Source: JADKHC01 sp047600805
GTDB taxonomy: Bacteria; Verrucomicrobiota; Verrucomicrobiia; Opitutales; Opitutaceae
DNA length: 64,000 bases
NCBI GenBank assembly: GCA_047600805.1
Contig: JASGKG010000001.1
Coordinates: 248,001-312,000, forward strand
Direction: 5' to 3'
The notes under the pieces were generated by a model. The model was not told where the DNA came from, made no database searches, and was given only the letters and a program-made list of their open reading frames with translations. Shown here one piece after another: positions 8,701-18,403 of this stretch. Position 1 is the stretch's first letter. Every line of letters starts with the position of its first letter. Position numbers and translations under genes: made by a program.

Positions 8701-11247
8701 ATGCAGCCAATGACCTCCATGCGTGCCCAGACACCATTCCAGGCACTTTTGGCGTGCGGTGCCATTATAGCAGCTATCCTCGTAGCGTATCACAACAGCT
8801 TCGGTGGATCCTTCGTGTTCGATGACCATGGTTCGATCGTAGAAAATCCGAGCTTCAAAAACCTATCTGATCTTAAGGCTCTCTTTTTTCCTACAAAGAA
8901 TACGGCCCTCAATAGTCGTCCGATAATAAATTTGTCGCTGGCGCTTAACTACAAACTCGGGGGACTGAACCCAGTTGGGTATCACGTAGTTAATATACTA
9001 ATTCATCTCGGTTCAGCTTTAGCGTTGTTTGGTGTTATTCGTCGTACGCTGAATATTTGGACTCGTTTGCCGGGCGCGAAGCTACAGCCCAGCGGAAGTA
9101 TCCAGCCCAATCTGTTACCTGCGTTCTCCATTTCGTTGCTTTGGGCTGTGCATCCCTTGCTGACGGAGTCGGTGACCTTTGTGATTCAACGCACTGAGTC
9201 GCTCATGGGTTTTTTCTTCCTACTCACTTGGTATGGTTTAGTGCGGTATATAGAAAAGCCGACTTCTAAAGGATGGTTCGCCTTTACGGTTGTCATGTGC
9301 ATCTTCGGGATGGGTAGCAAAGAGGTGATGGCGACGGCTCCCGTTATCCTTTTCTTGTATGATCGTACGTTTATCGCGGGTTCTTTTGCTAACGCGTGGA
9401 GAAGTCGGAAAACGTTGTATTTGTCACTCTGCGCAACGTGGGCTGTGCTAATCGTGCTGGTGGTCCAAGGCGGTGCGGATCGTGGCGGAGCTGCTATCGT
9501 GTCGGACAAGGGCTTGGTTTGGACTTACCTGCTGACGCAATGTAAGGCGCTGGTCCTCTATTTGAAACTGTCGTTCTGGCCTCATCCTTTGATCGCGGAT
9601 TACGGCACTTACTTGGTGAAGGGGCCGCAGGAGGTGTTGTGGCAGGCCGTATTGGTTTTGCTTCTGCTTGTAGGCACAGTGTGGTCGCTGGTATGGCGCC
9701 CGGCTCTGGGTTTTTTCGGCGCAGGTTTTTTTATTATTTTGGCGCCGAGTTCGAGCTTCATCCCGTTAATTACACAGACGATTGCCGAACACCGCATGTA
9801 TTTACCGCTGGCGTTTGTATTGACGGGCGGTGTATTCGCTCTGCAGCGCGTTGCGGGAAAGAAGGTGTGGATAGCGTCCTTGGCGATTTCTGCGTTGTTT
9901 ACTGGGTTAACGATATCGCAGAACGAGGTCTATCGAACCGAGCAGCGCTTCTGGGCGGATATTGTTCGGAAATTTCCTGAAAACCCTCGCGCGCATAACA
10001 ATCTGGGTAGTGTTCTTCTCGAAGCCGGTAAAATCACAGAAGCTAGAGCCCGATTTATTAATGCGATCGAGCTGAAACCTGAATACGCCGCCGCCTATAA
10101 CAATTTGGGCAACACCTACAAGGCAGAGGAATCGTTAAGTGAAGCGATAAAATGGTATGAAAAGGCGCTGATCCTCGATCCGAATAACCCGGAAATATTA
10201 CATAACTTGGGATATGCATCTGAGAAGACCGGCGATACTGCGCGGGCTATCACGCTATATCTCGCGGCGCTCGCGCTAAATCCCAGCCAGGTACTCACCC
10301 GGCTCGATTTGGGGGACGTCTATTTGGCTCAGAGGGAGGCGGAAAAAGCGCTGGAGCAATATCGTGCAGCGCTGGCAGTCGATTCGAGCCGAGCAAGAAC
10401 CTATAATAATATCGGCCTTGCAATGGGAGTAGCGGGGAGGCTGGACGAGGCCATAATTTTTTACAAAACGGCGCTTCGACTAAGTCCGAACGAAGCTCTC
10501 GTGTATCGTAATCTCGCGCAGGCGTATTTGGCGCAGCGCAAGATGCCCGAATCTCTGGCTGCGTTCGAAAAGGCGCTCTCTTTGCAGCCGGATCTATCGA
10601 AGGTGGAAGAGAGTCTTGCCGATATCCTGTTGGAAATGCCGGCTGATGAGAATACCATTGGTATATATAAACGTATTCTAAAATTGAAGCCGGACTCAGC
10701 TGAGTTGCATGCGGGGCTATCGGCGCATCTTAACGAAATGGGGCAACTCGATGAGGCGATTTCGCACTATGCGATCGTGATCCAACTCAGGCCGAATATT
10801 GGTGATATTCGCCGTACTTACGGGGATTTGCTCGCCCGCGTAGGCCGCTTAAACGAGGCTGTCGCGCAATATAAGGAAGCGGTATCGTTAAGTCCTGAAG
10901 ATGCGGAAGTCTACGACCGTCTTGGTTATGCGCAGGCTGCCTCAGGGCGTGGCGATGAAGCCTTGAAGGCATTTGAGCGTGCTGTTCAGTTGGCTCCGAA
11001 ATTTGCGCCGGCGCATTTCCACTTCGCTATGGCCTTGGCTGGTTCCGGTCGGCATCGCGAGGCGATCGAGCACTATGAAACGGCTATTTCGATCGAGCCT
11101 TCGAATGCAGAATACTATCTGAGAAAGGGCGAGTCGTTGCTTGCGCTGGGGAGGCGCATGGAGGCTGTCCGGCAATTCCAATCCGCGTGTAAACTCGATC
11201 CGCAGAACGAAGAAGCGCGCAAGTATCTACAACAATTTGCCGAATGA
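8701..11247 (+). CDS. Membrane protein with 12 TPR repeats, TMTC/GT-C-like
   Basis: The 848-residue protein has about ten hydrophobic segments in its first 410 residues and twelve consecutive 34-residue TPR repeats from about residue 425 to the end. The first extracytoplasmic loop contains FVFDDHGSIVENP, and a later loop has HPLLTESVTFVIQRTESLMG; both resemble the TMTC-type GT-C proteins (GT105), which use lipid-linked sugar to O-mannosylate proteins in eukaryotes. The bacterial role is unknown. It is separated from the TonB gene by a terminator and a 220-base gap without recognisable genes, and sits inside the pectin locus. It could glycosylate exported proteins or be an unrelated insertion in the locus. 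Confidence 0.75.
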   Translation: MQPMTSMRAQTPFQALLACGAIIAAILVAYHNSFGGSFVFDDHGSIVENPSFKNLSDLKALFFPTKNTALNSRPIINLSLALNYKLGGLNPVGYHVVNILIHLGSALALFGVIRRTLNIWTRLPGAKLQPSGSIQPNLLPAFSISLLWAVHPLLTESVTFVIQRTESLMGFFFLLTWYGLVRYIEKPTSKGWFAFTVVMCIFGMGSKEVMATAPVILFLYDRTFIAGSFANAWRSRKTLYLSLCATWAVLIVLVVQGGADRGGAAIVSDKGLVWTYLLTQCKALVLYLKLSFWPHPLIADYGTYLVKGPQEVLWQAVLVLLLLVGTVWSLVWRPALGFFGAGFFIILAPSSSFIPLITQTIAEHRMYLPLAFVLTGGVFALQRVAGKKVWIASLAISALFTGLTISQNEVYRTEQRFWADIVRKFPENPRAHNNLGSVLLEAGKITEARARFINAIELKPEYAAAYNNLGNTYKAEESLSEAIKWYEKALILDPNNPEILHNLGYASEKTGDTARAITLYLAALALNPSQVLTRLDLGDVYLAQREAEKALEQYRAALAVDSSRARTYNNIGLAMGVAGRLDEAIIFYKTALRLSPNEALVYRNLAQAYLAQRKMPESLAAFEKALSLQPDLSKVEESLADILLEMPADENTIGIYKRILKLKPDSAELHAGLSAHLNEMGQLDEAISHYAIVIQLRPNIGDIRRTYGDLLARVGRLNEAVAQYKEAVSLSPEDAEVYDRLGYAQAASGRGDEALKAFERAVQLAPKFAPAHFHFAMALAGSGRHREAIEHYETAISIEPSNAEYYLRKGESLLALGRRMEAVRQFQSACKLDPQNEEARKYLQQFAE

Positions 11248-11380
11248 GCTGAACGGCTTTCGCTCTGATTCACTGAAGCCAGGGACCGAAGGTGGGTTTC
11301 GGCAATTCGTGCATATTTAACTTAACTCGTAACAGCCTGTCGCTGGGCACGTCACAAGGCAGATCGCCTTAATATTATCC

Positions 11381-13615
11381 ATGAGAATGAAGACCTACGG
11401 TTTATTCTTGGCTACATGCTTTCTTTTCGCGGCGGACCTTTGTGCATCATTGACCGTCGACATTAATCCTGCAACGGACCGGAAGGACGTTCTTACCGAA
11501 GGCTACGCGAACTGGAGTGTGCAAGAGGGGACTCAAGTGTCCAAGAAGTTTGGAGAGATCACGGTCACGTTGCGCCCGGGCCGTTCTGGGGGGAATGGCT
11601 TGGTGCCGTTCATGTGGAAGGGTGGGTACGATACAGGCGCGACTGTCGCGAGCGATGGTGTCACGGTGAAGGACGGCGACAAAAACGGTTCTCTGGAAGT
11701 GGTGCTCAGCGGGTTGTCGGCGGGGCGGCATGCGTTGTTAACGTGGCACAACACGGTGGCCGCGAAAAAAATTAGTTCTTTCAAGGTGTTCGTAGATGGC
11801 GCGGAAAAGATCCATCAAGTCCAACCTACTTCGCGGGTCGAAAATGACGAAGACGCGGCGTCCACGTATGTGGAATTTGACGCACAGCAGGGAAGAGACG
11901 TTGTGATCGCGTTCGTTCCCGATGGTTCGGGTGAGATCAATAATATCGTGCTCAACGGCTTTGCACTCGACGTGACGAATCCTGATTTGCAGGCGCGCAG
12001 ACCTTTTCCAGCCAACGGCGACCAGCATGCTTCTGAAAACGTGATCCTCAGGTGGCGGCCTGCAAAAAATGCCACGGCTCACAGAGTTTACTTTGGTGCG
12101 AGTGCAGAAGCTGTCGCGAACGCGACACCGGAATCGCCGGAATGCCGGGGCCTCTTCGCTCAGGCCTCTTTCGATACGGCAGAAGTGGCCCCAAATTGCA
12201 TGCAGGACTGGTTTTGGCGTGTGGATGAAATCGATGCGGCTAAAAACGTCACAAAAGGTGATGTTTGGATGTTCCGTCCAAGGCATCTGGCATTCCCGGG
12301 AGCAGAAGGTTATGGCCGTTTCGCGATTGGTGGGCGTGGTGGGCGTGTAATCGAAGTAACAAATTTGAATGACAGCGGTCCGGGTTCCCTGCGTGAAGCG
12401 GTGGAAGCCGAAGGTCCCCGCACCGTGGTCTTTCGAGTCGGCGGCGTGATCAACCTCAAGTCGAAGATCGTGATCCGAAATCCGTATATTACGATTGCCG
12501 GTCAAACTGCTCCTGGCGACGGGATCGCTGTTCACGGGTACACGCTAGGCTGTTACGGCGTTCACGACGTCATCATTCGTTATATGCGAATCCGCATTGG
12601 CGATCGCTCGGGTGAAACGATGGATGGCTCCGGTATGGGAGCCTCGACCGACCATGCGATTATGGATCACTGCTCGATCGCTTGGTCGATTGACGAAGGT
12701 TTTAGTTCGCGCGGCGGGAAGAATTTCACTTTGCAGCGGTCCATTGTCGCGGAAGCGCTGAACATGTCGGTGCATTCCCACTATGTGGGCACCGGCAAAG
12801 GACACAGCTTTGCCGGCAGCATCTCCGGTGACGTGGGGAGTTTTCATCACAACTTGATCGCAAATTGTGCGGGAAGAAACTGGAGTCTGGCCGGCGGTTT
12901 GGACCGGCGAGGGCTGTTCTCCGGGTGGCTCGATATTCGTAACAACGTGGTCTATAACTGGAGCCACAGAACCAATGACGGCGGAGTAAAGGCACTGAAC
13001 TTGGTCGGTAACTACTACATTCCCGGCAGTGCGAGTAAGGTGTTTCACCTGCTGGAGCCTGATTTTGGCACCGCGAAAGATCCGCAACAGTATTTTGTCG
13101 ATGCCAACAAGATGGAGGGAAAACCGCAGTACGACGCGGATAATTGGTCCAAAGGCGGCGTGGTTCTGCAGGAGAAGCCCCTGCGCGAGCTCAAAATGTC
13201 TCCGGAGCAGGTGTTGCAGCTGATTCGCCTGCAGAAGCCGTTCTGTGAACCTTATGTCACAACACAACCCGCTGAGCAGGCTTACCAGAGTGTTGTCGCG
13301 AACGTCGGTGCTAATTACCCGAAATACGATTCGGTCGACGAGCGTGTGATCAACGATGTTCGCAAGCGCGGCTTCACGGTGCGCGGGAGCAAAACGGGGC
13401 TGCCTGGTATTATAGATTCGCAACGCGATGTCGGTGGTTACCCGCAGATGAAGGGTGGCGACGCTCCTCCCGACAGCGACCACGACGGTATTCCTGATGC
13501 ATGGGAAACGAAACATGGGTTAGATCCAAAGAATGCCACCGATGCAGCGCAAGTCGGCGCTGGCGGTTACACTCAGTTGGAAAACTACCTCAACGAAATC
13601 CCTCTTGTGAAATGA
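11381..13615 (+). CDS. Secreted pectate lyase-like protein (PL1-type beta-helix) with N-terminal accessory domains
   Basis: The 744-residue protein has a signal peptide (residues 1-23), a beta-rich accessory domain (about 25-200), a fibronectin-like segment (about 205-300) and a pectate lyase beta-helix starting at FPGAEGYG near residue 303. Characteristic pieces include TIAGQTAPGDGIAV, VIIRYMRIRIGD and MDHCSIAWSIDE. The end, with DSDHDGIPDAWE, is a calcium-binding-type tail common on secreted pectinases. It should cleave polygalacturonate by beta-elimination, outside the cytoplasm. Its stop codon overlaps the ATG of the GH95 gene (ATGA), so the two are translationally coupled. The catalytic arginine was not identified with certainty. 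Confidence 0.85.
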   Translation: MRMKTYGLFLATCFLFAADLCASLTVDINPATDRKDVLTEGYANWSVQEGTQVSKKFGEITVTLRPGRSGGNGLVPFMWKGGYDTGATVASDGVTVKDGDKNGSLEVVLSGLSAGRHALLTWHNTVAAKKISSFKVFVDGAEKIHQVQPTSRVENDEDAASTYVEFDAQQGRDVVIAFVPDGSGEINNIVLNGFALDVTNPDLQARRPFPANGDQHASENVILRWRPAKNATAHRVYFGASAEAVANATPESPECRGLFAQASFDTAEVAPNCMQDWFWRVDEIDAAKNVTKGDVWMFRPRHLAFPGAEGYGRFAIGGRGGRVIEVTNLNDSGPGSLREAVEAEGPRTVVFRVGGVINLKSKIVIRNPYITIAGQTAPGDGIAVHGYTLGCYGVHDVIIRYMRIRIGDRSGETMDGSGMGASTDHAIMDHCSIAWSIDEGFSSRGGKNFTLQRSIVAEALNMSVHSHYVGTGKGHSFAGSISGDVGSFHHNLIANCAGRNWSLAGGLDRRGLFSGWLDIRNNVVYNWSHRTNDGGVKALNLVGNYYIPGSASKVFHLLEPDFGTAKDPQQYFVDANKMEGKPQYDADNWSKGGVVLQEKPLRELKMSPEQVLQLIRLQKPFCEPYVTTQPAEQAYQSVVANVGANYPKYDSVDERVINDVRKRGFTVRGSKTGLPGIIDSQRDVGGYPQMKGGDAPPDSDHDGIPDAWETKHGLDPKNATDAAQVGAGGYTQLENYLNEIPLVK

Positions 13616-15954
13616 GTTTTATGCCACGCTTACGGTTTGCACTCATCAGCGTAATGGTCGCTGGCGCGTCCTGCGCTTTGCGGGCTTCCCCGGAAAATGC
13701 TGCACCCGCCAGCGATCTGGTTCTTTGGTACGAAAAGCCCGCGGCTAAATGGGAGGAAGCCTTGCCACTTGGGAACGGTTATATGGGGGCGATGGTGTTC
13801 GGCGGCACCCAGGCGGAGCGCATTCAATTTAACGAGGACACGCTCTGGACGGGCAAACCTCACGATTATGCACGCGCCGACGCGTACACCTATTTGCCAG
13901 AAATCCGTCGTCTTGTCGCCGCTGGCGATGAAGCCGCTGCTGCGAAATTGGTGAAAGGCCATTTCCTGAGTGTTCCTTTGCGTCAAAAGGCGTATCAGGC
14001 TTTTGGAGACATTTGGCTCACCTTCCTCGGGCATGAAGCCGCGGTGGACTACCGACGGGAATTGGATCTTGGCACGGCTATCGTCCGGACCAGGTACCGC
14101 GTGGGAGACGTTTGGTTCTGCCGAGAAGTTTTTGCGAGCTATCCGGCGCGCGCGATTGTTGTGCGGATCACGGCGGATAAAAAAGGTGCGATCTCCTTTT
14201 CTGCGAAGTTGAGTTCGCCTCATAAATCCGCAAAGGCGGAAAACCCTGCTGACAGGGTGAGCACGATATCGGGCATCGTTGAGGAGGGCGGCGTCCGATT
14301 CGAAGCGCGTCTGAAAGTGAACACCGAAGGAGGCAGCACGACAGCGGGTGCAGAGGGCCTTTCGATCCAGAACGCGGATAGCGTCACCATGGTTTTGGTA
14401 GCGGCGACCAGTTTCAAAAATTTCCGCGATATTTCGGCGGATCCCGCGGAGCTTTGTTCCAAGCGTCTCACTGCGGTTGCGACGAAAAGCTACCTTGAAC
14501 TATTCGAGGAGCACTTGGCCGATTATACCAAGCTGTTTGGTCGGGTAGCGGTGAACCTCGGCCGTTCTGCGGCAGCGGATCGATCGACGGATCGGCGGCA
14601 GCGTGATCTCAAGACGAGCGGTTTGGAAAACGATCCGGCGCTCGCAGCGCTATATTTTCAGTATGGGCGCTACCTGTTGATCGCTAGCAGCCGGCCTGGT
14701 AGTCAGTCCGCCAATCTTCAAGGCGTGTGGAACGAAAAGCTCGATCCGCCTTGGGAAAGTAAGTGGACGACCAATATCAACGTTGAGATGAACTACTGGC
14801 CTGCGGAAGTGACGAACCTTTCCGAATGCCATGAACCGCTTTTCGATCTCACGGCGGATGTAGCGATCAGCGGCGCCCGGACAGCGAAAGTTCAATACAA
14901 TTGCGGTGGCTGGGTGCTGCATCATAACACCGATCTCTGGCGCGGCACGGCTCCGATCAACAACATTGATGGCGTCTGGCCGACCGGTGGTGCGTGGCTG
15001 TGTCATCATCTGTGGGAACACTATCTATTTACCAGAGATAAAAAGTTCCTCTCTGAAAAGGCTTACCCGCTGTTCAAAGGAGCTTCGGCATTTTTTCTGG
15101 ATTATTTGGTTAAAGATGAAAAGAACGGCTGGCTCGTGACGAGCCCGTCGTTCTCGCCGGAGCAAGGTGGGCTCTGCGCGGGTCCGACGATGGACACGCA
15201 GTTGATGCGTGCGCTTTTCAACTATACGGTTGAAGCGGCTGGTATCTTGGGACTGGATCGGGAGTTCGCCGGGAGAGTGTCTCAAGCTCGCGCCCAGTTG
15301 CCGCCGGACCTGATAGGCCGTTATGGGCAACTTCAGGAGTGGATGGAGGATGTTGATCGGCCCAACAACAATCACCGCCATATGTCACCGCTTTGGGCGA
15401 TGTATCCGGGCAATGATATTACACCGTCCAAGGAGAAAGTTTTTGCGGCGGCGAAAAAGCTTTTGGAATGGCGCGGCGATGGCAGCACCGGCTGGAGTTA
15501 CGCGTGGCGCATTCCGCTTTGGGCTCGAGCTGGGAACGGTGATTTCGCTTTCGGCCAGTTGAACCAATTACTTGCCAAGAAAACTCTGCCGAACCTGTTC
15601 GATCTCTGTGGGCCGTTTCAGATCGACGGGAACTTCGGCGGCTGCGCGGGAATCGCTGAGCTCTTATTGCAAAGTCATCAGGTCAACGCCGCGGGACTTC
15701 CGGTGATCGAAGTGTTGCCGGCTCTTCCGAAGGTCTGGGAATCCGGTTCTTTCAAGGGTCTTTGCGCCCGTGGCGGCTTTGAAGTTGATGCGTCTTGGAA
15801 GGACGGCCAACTGAGCGTGGTCACCTTGCATTCAAAGCAGGGTGGGGCATGTATGCTTAAATCGGGACTTCATGAAATAGAAGTCACGACCCAAGCGGGA
15901 GGTGACTATGTTTTTGATCAGTTGTTGAGAAAGAGTTCCGAAAAATCTCGTTGA
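13612..15954 (+). CDS. Glycoside hydrolase family 95 (alpha-L-fucosidase / alpha-L-galactosidase type)
   Basis: A protein of about 780 residues with a signal peptide (FALISVMVAGASCALRA) and the full GH95 layout. It has the conserved opening WEEALPLGNGYMGAMVFGG, the Asn pair in NINVEMNYWPAE near residue 388, the general-acid Glu in SPSFSPEQG near residue 518 and the Asp in QIDGNFGG near residue 671, matching the residues described for the bifidobacterial enzyme AfcA. GH95 enzymes invert alpha-1,2-linked L-fucose or L-galactose. The start at 13612 overlaps the lyase stop; an in-frame upstream ATG at 13501 would run deep into the lyase gene and lacks a signal peptide. Likely substrates are fucosylated or galactosylated pectin or xyloglucan side chains. 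Confidence 0.93.
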   Translation: MSFMPRLRFALISVMVAGASCALRASPENAAPASDLVLWYEKPAAKWEEALPLGNGYMGAMVFGGTQAERIQFNEDTLWTGKPHDYARADAYTYLPEIRRLVAAGDEAAAAKLVKGHFLSVPLRQKAYQAFGDIWLTFLGHEAAVDYRRELDLGTAIVRTRYRVGDVWFCREVFASYPARAIVVRITADKKGAISFSAKLSSPHKSAKAENPADRVSTISGIVEEGGVRFEARLKVNTEGGSTTAGAEGLSIQNADSVTMVLVAATSFKNFRDISADPAELCSKRLTAVATKSYLELFEEHLADYTKLFGRVAVNLGRSAAADRSTDRRQRDLKTSGLENDPALAALYFQYGRYLLIASSRPGSQSANLQGVWNEKLDPPWESKWTTNINVEMNYWPAEVTNLSECHEPLFDLTADVAISGARTAKVQYNCGGWVLHHNTDLWRGTAPINNIDGVWPTGGAWLCHHLWEHYLFTRDKKFLSEKAYPLFKGASAFFLDYLVKDEKNGWLVTSPSFSPEQGGLCAGPTMDTQLMRALFNYTVEAAGILGLDREFAGRVSQARAQLPPDLIGRYGQLQEWMEDVDRPNNNHRHMSPLWAMYPGNDITPSKEKVFAAAKKLLEWRGDGSTGWSYAWRIPLWARAGNGDFAFGQLNQLLAKKTLPNLFDLCGPFQIDGNFGGCAGIAELLLQSHQVNAAGLPVIEVLPALPKVWESGSFKGLCARGGFEVDASWKDGQLSVVTLHSKQGGACMLKSGLHEIEVTTQAGGDYVFDQLLRKSSEKSR

Positions 15955-16012
15955 TTGTTACCTGCGCATGAGTGGAGCGTCTCGTTAGCTATATCAAACT
16001 GTTGTTTATTTC

Positions 16013-17710
16013 ATGAAACGAATACTCTTTCCAACTTCTCTTTGCTTAGCGGTCATTACTCTGTGCTTTGGTTCGGTTGCTCTCACGGCTCGTGCCCGCG
16101 AAAGTTGGCCGGCTCCGACTGAGGAAGCGAAGAAGGCTGCGGCGGCGGCGAAGGTCCATGAAGAGGAAGTGTGGAAACGAGTTGAGCCGCAGTTGAAGGA
16201 ATGGACGGCAAAAGGAAAGCCCTACATTCCGAACGCCGGGATGGCCGGAGTCGATTTGCCGCAAGCTACAGTGCCGGCGTTTCCCGGCGCTGAAGGCGCG
16301 GGTGCTCATAGCTTCGGTGGACGTGGAGGAAAGGTCTTTGTTGTCACGAGCCTAGAAGACAGCGGGCCCGGAACATTTCGCGAAGCGTGTGAAGCGGCAG
16401 GTCCGCGCATCATCGTTTTCAATGTCGCAGGCATCATTCAGCTGCGGAGCCCGATCCACATTCGCGCGCCGTATATTACGATTGCGGGGCAAACAGCGCC
16501 TGGAGACGGCGTCTGTATTGCTGGCGCCACTACGGCAGTCGACACGCACGACGTTGTGATCCGCTACATGCGTTTCCGCCGCGGACAGGCCGACGTATCC
16601 GAGCGCGACGACGCTCTTGGGGGCAATCCGATCGGCAATATCATTCTCGATCACGTTTCGGCGAGCTGGGGTTTCGACGAGAATCTTTCGATGTACCGCC
16701 ACATGTACACCCCGGGCGATGGCACGAAGGACCTTAAACTTCCGACGGTTCACATCACGATCCAGTGGACGATCTCAAGCGAAGGATTGAACACTTACTC
16801 CCATGGCTTCGGCGGTACGTGGGGCGGCCGCTTCGCGTCGTTTCACCATAACCTTTTCGCCTGCAACAGCGGTCGCAATCCAAGCCTCGGCTGGGGAGAC
16901 CAAGTCGATTTTCGCAACAATGTGCTCTTCAACTGGGTTCATCGCACGATCGACGGCGGCGACGCTACGTCGTGGGTAAATGTCGTCGCTAACTACTTCA
17001 AACCGGGTCCAGCCACCGAAGGTGAACTTCGTTACCGCGTGGCGAAGCCAGAGGCGTTCCGCAATTTCAAGGAGGGTGGCGACCGTGAAGGCTTTTGGTA
17101 CGTGGCCGACAATTTTGTCGAAGGCAATGCGAAGGTAACGCGCGACAATTGGGACGGCGGCGTTCAGCTCGATGCGGAAAAACCGCTTAAATTTACGAGT
17201 TCCACCGTGGTTGGCACCGGCGATCGCATGAAGGATATCGAGCTCTATCTGGCCAAAGGCCGTAAAGCGAAACCATTTGAAGCCGCGGCGATCACCCAGC
17301 AGTCGGCAGAGAAGGCCTACGAACTGGTTTTAGCTCATGTCGGTGCAACTTTACCACGGCGCGACGCGGTTGACGCTCGCGTTACCAATCAAGTTAAAAC
17401 CGGTAATGTGAGCTATCAGGCAGGCAAGGGGATCATCACCGATATGTCGCAGATCGATGGATACCCGGACTACAAGGGCGAACCGATCGCGTCCCTTGAC
17501 GTCGATGGCATTCCGTTGTCGTGGAAAAACAAGTTTGGTCTCGACGTTCACGATAAGGAGCTCGCCTCCAAAGATCTTCAAGGCGACGGCTACACCGTGA
17601 TCGAAAAGTATCTCGCGGGCCTTGATCCGACGAAGAAGATCAACTGGTCAGATCCGCACAGCAATGTAAACGGTCTGACGCCAGCGTCGTTCAACGAATC
17701 GAAGAAATAA
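16013..17710 (+). CDS. Second secreted pectate lyase-like protein (PL1-type beta-helix)
   Basis: The 565-residue protein has a signal peptide (about residues 1-29), a short Ala/Lys/Glu-rich helical segment (35-65) and a beta-helix beginning at FPGAEGAG near residue 90. It shares TIAGQTAPGDG, VIRYMRFRRG and DHVSASWGFDEN with the 11381-13615 lyase, so the two are clear paralogues, but it lacks the N-terminal accessory domains. The C-terminus again carries a calcium-tail-like DVDGIPLSWKNKFGL. It lies 58 bases after the GH95 gene and 14 bases before the DUF3826-type gene, as part of the same run. Confidence 0.87.
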   Translation: MKRILFPTSLCLAVITLCFGSVALTARARESWPAPTEEAKKAAAAAKVHEEEVWKRVEPQLKEWTAKGKPYIPNAGMAGVDLPQATVPAFPGAEGAGAHSFGGRGGKVFVVTSLEDSGPGTFREACEAAGPRIIVFNVAGIIQLRSPIHIRAPYITIAGQTAPGDGVCIAGATTAVDTHDVVIRYMRFRRGQADVSERDDALGGNPIGNIILDHVSASWGFDENLSMYRHMYTPGDGTKDLKLPTVHITIQWTISSEGLNTYSHGFGGTWGGRFASFHHNLFACNSGRNPSLGWGDQVDFRNNVLFNWVHRTIDGGDATSWVNVVANYFKPGPATEGELRYRVAKPEAFRNFKEGGDREGFWYVADNFVEGNAKVTRDNWDGGVQLDAEKPLKFTSSTVVGTGDRMKDIELYLAKGRKAKPFEAAAITQQSAEKAYELVLAHVGATLPRRDAVDARVTNQVKTGNVSYQAGKGIITDMSQIDGYPDYKGEPIASLDVDGIPLSWKNKFGLDVHDKELASKDLQGDGYTVIEKYLAGLDPTKKINWSDPHSNVNGLTPASFNESKK

Positions 17711-17724
17711 GCGAGAACAGCCTT

Positions 17725-18387
17725 ATGCGATCTACGTTCAGAATTGTCACCTATTGCTTGGTTTTATCACTCGGAGCAGGCGCTCTGTCGACAAAAGCGG
17801 AAAAACCGGGCGAACCGGCATCTTCCGAGGCCGCTCAAGCAGAGTATCTCAAAAAGCTGGATGACAGAGTTGGCAAAATCGTGAGCGCTCTGGGTATTCA
17901 GGATGAAGCCAAACGCGCGCGTGTGCATGCCCTCGTCGTTGCGCAATATCGTACTCTTAATAGTTGGCACGAAACGAATGACGCGCGTCTCAAAGAGCTA
18001 AAAAAGACGTCTCCGAAAGACGGCTCACCCGCTGCTGATGAAATCTCGTCGCTCAAGAACACGTTGAAGCAAATTCATGAGACGTTTCTCACAGCTCTGG
18101 GTAAGGACCTTTCGGACGCACAGATAGAAACGATAAAAGATGGAATGACTGTGGGGAAGGTTCAGTTCACCTACAAAGGTTACGTTCAGCAGATTCCGTC
18201 GCTCACCGAGGAGCAAAAGGCTAAAATCCTCGAGCTCTTGAAAGAGGCTCGTGAAGAAGCGATGGACGCTGGCAGCATGGAAGAAAAATCGGACATCTTT
18301 AACCGCTACAAAGGGAAGATTAACAACTGGCTTTCGAAGCAAGGTGTTGATCAGGGAAGTGGGAAAAAGAAAGCGGACAAAAAATAA
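17725..18387 (+). CDS. DUF3826-type exported protein
   Basis: A 220-residue, strongly helical and charged protein behind a signal peptide (about residues 1-26). The stretch KIVSALGIQDEAKRARVHALV followed by RYRTL-type helices (QYRTLNSWHETNDARLKELK) and a later QIPSLTEEQKAKILELLKEA resembles DUF3826 proteins, which recur beside pectinases and other polysaccharide enzymes in Bacteroidota and Verrucomicrobiota. No catalytic motif is visible and no function is established. The gene sits 14 bases after the second pectate lyase and 16 bases before the TIM-barrel gene, so a role in handling a pectin product is likely but unproven. Confidence 0.7.
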   Translation: MRSTFRIVTYCLVLSLGAGALSTKAEKPGEPASSEAAQAEYLKKLDDRVGKIVSALGIQDEAKRARVHALVVAQYRTLNSWHETNDARLKELKKTSPKDGSPAADEISSLKNTLKQIHETFLTALGKDLSDAQIETIKDGMTVGKVQFTYKGYVQQIPSLTEEQKAKILELLKEAREEAMDAGSMEEKSDIFNRYKGKINNWLSKQGVDQGSGKKKADKK

Positions 18388-18403
18388 CCGTCAAACACCA
18401 CCC

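Noticed and set aside
12545..13516. 323-residue open frame antisense to the first pectate lyase gene
   Set aside because: Shadow of a gene with clear beta-helix motifs on the plus strand.
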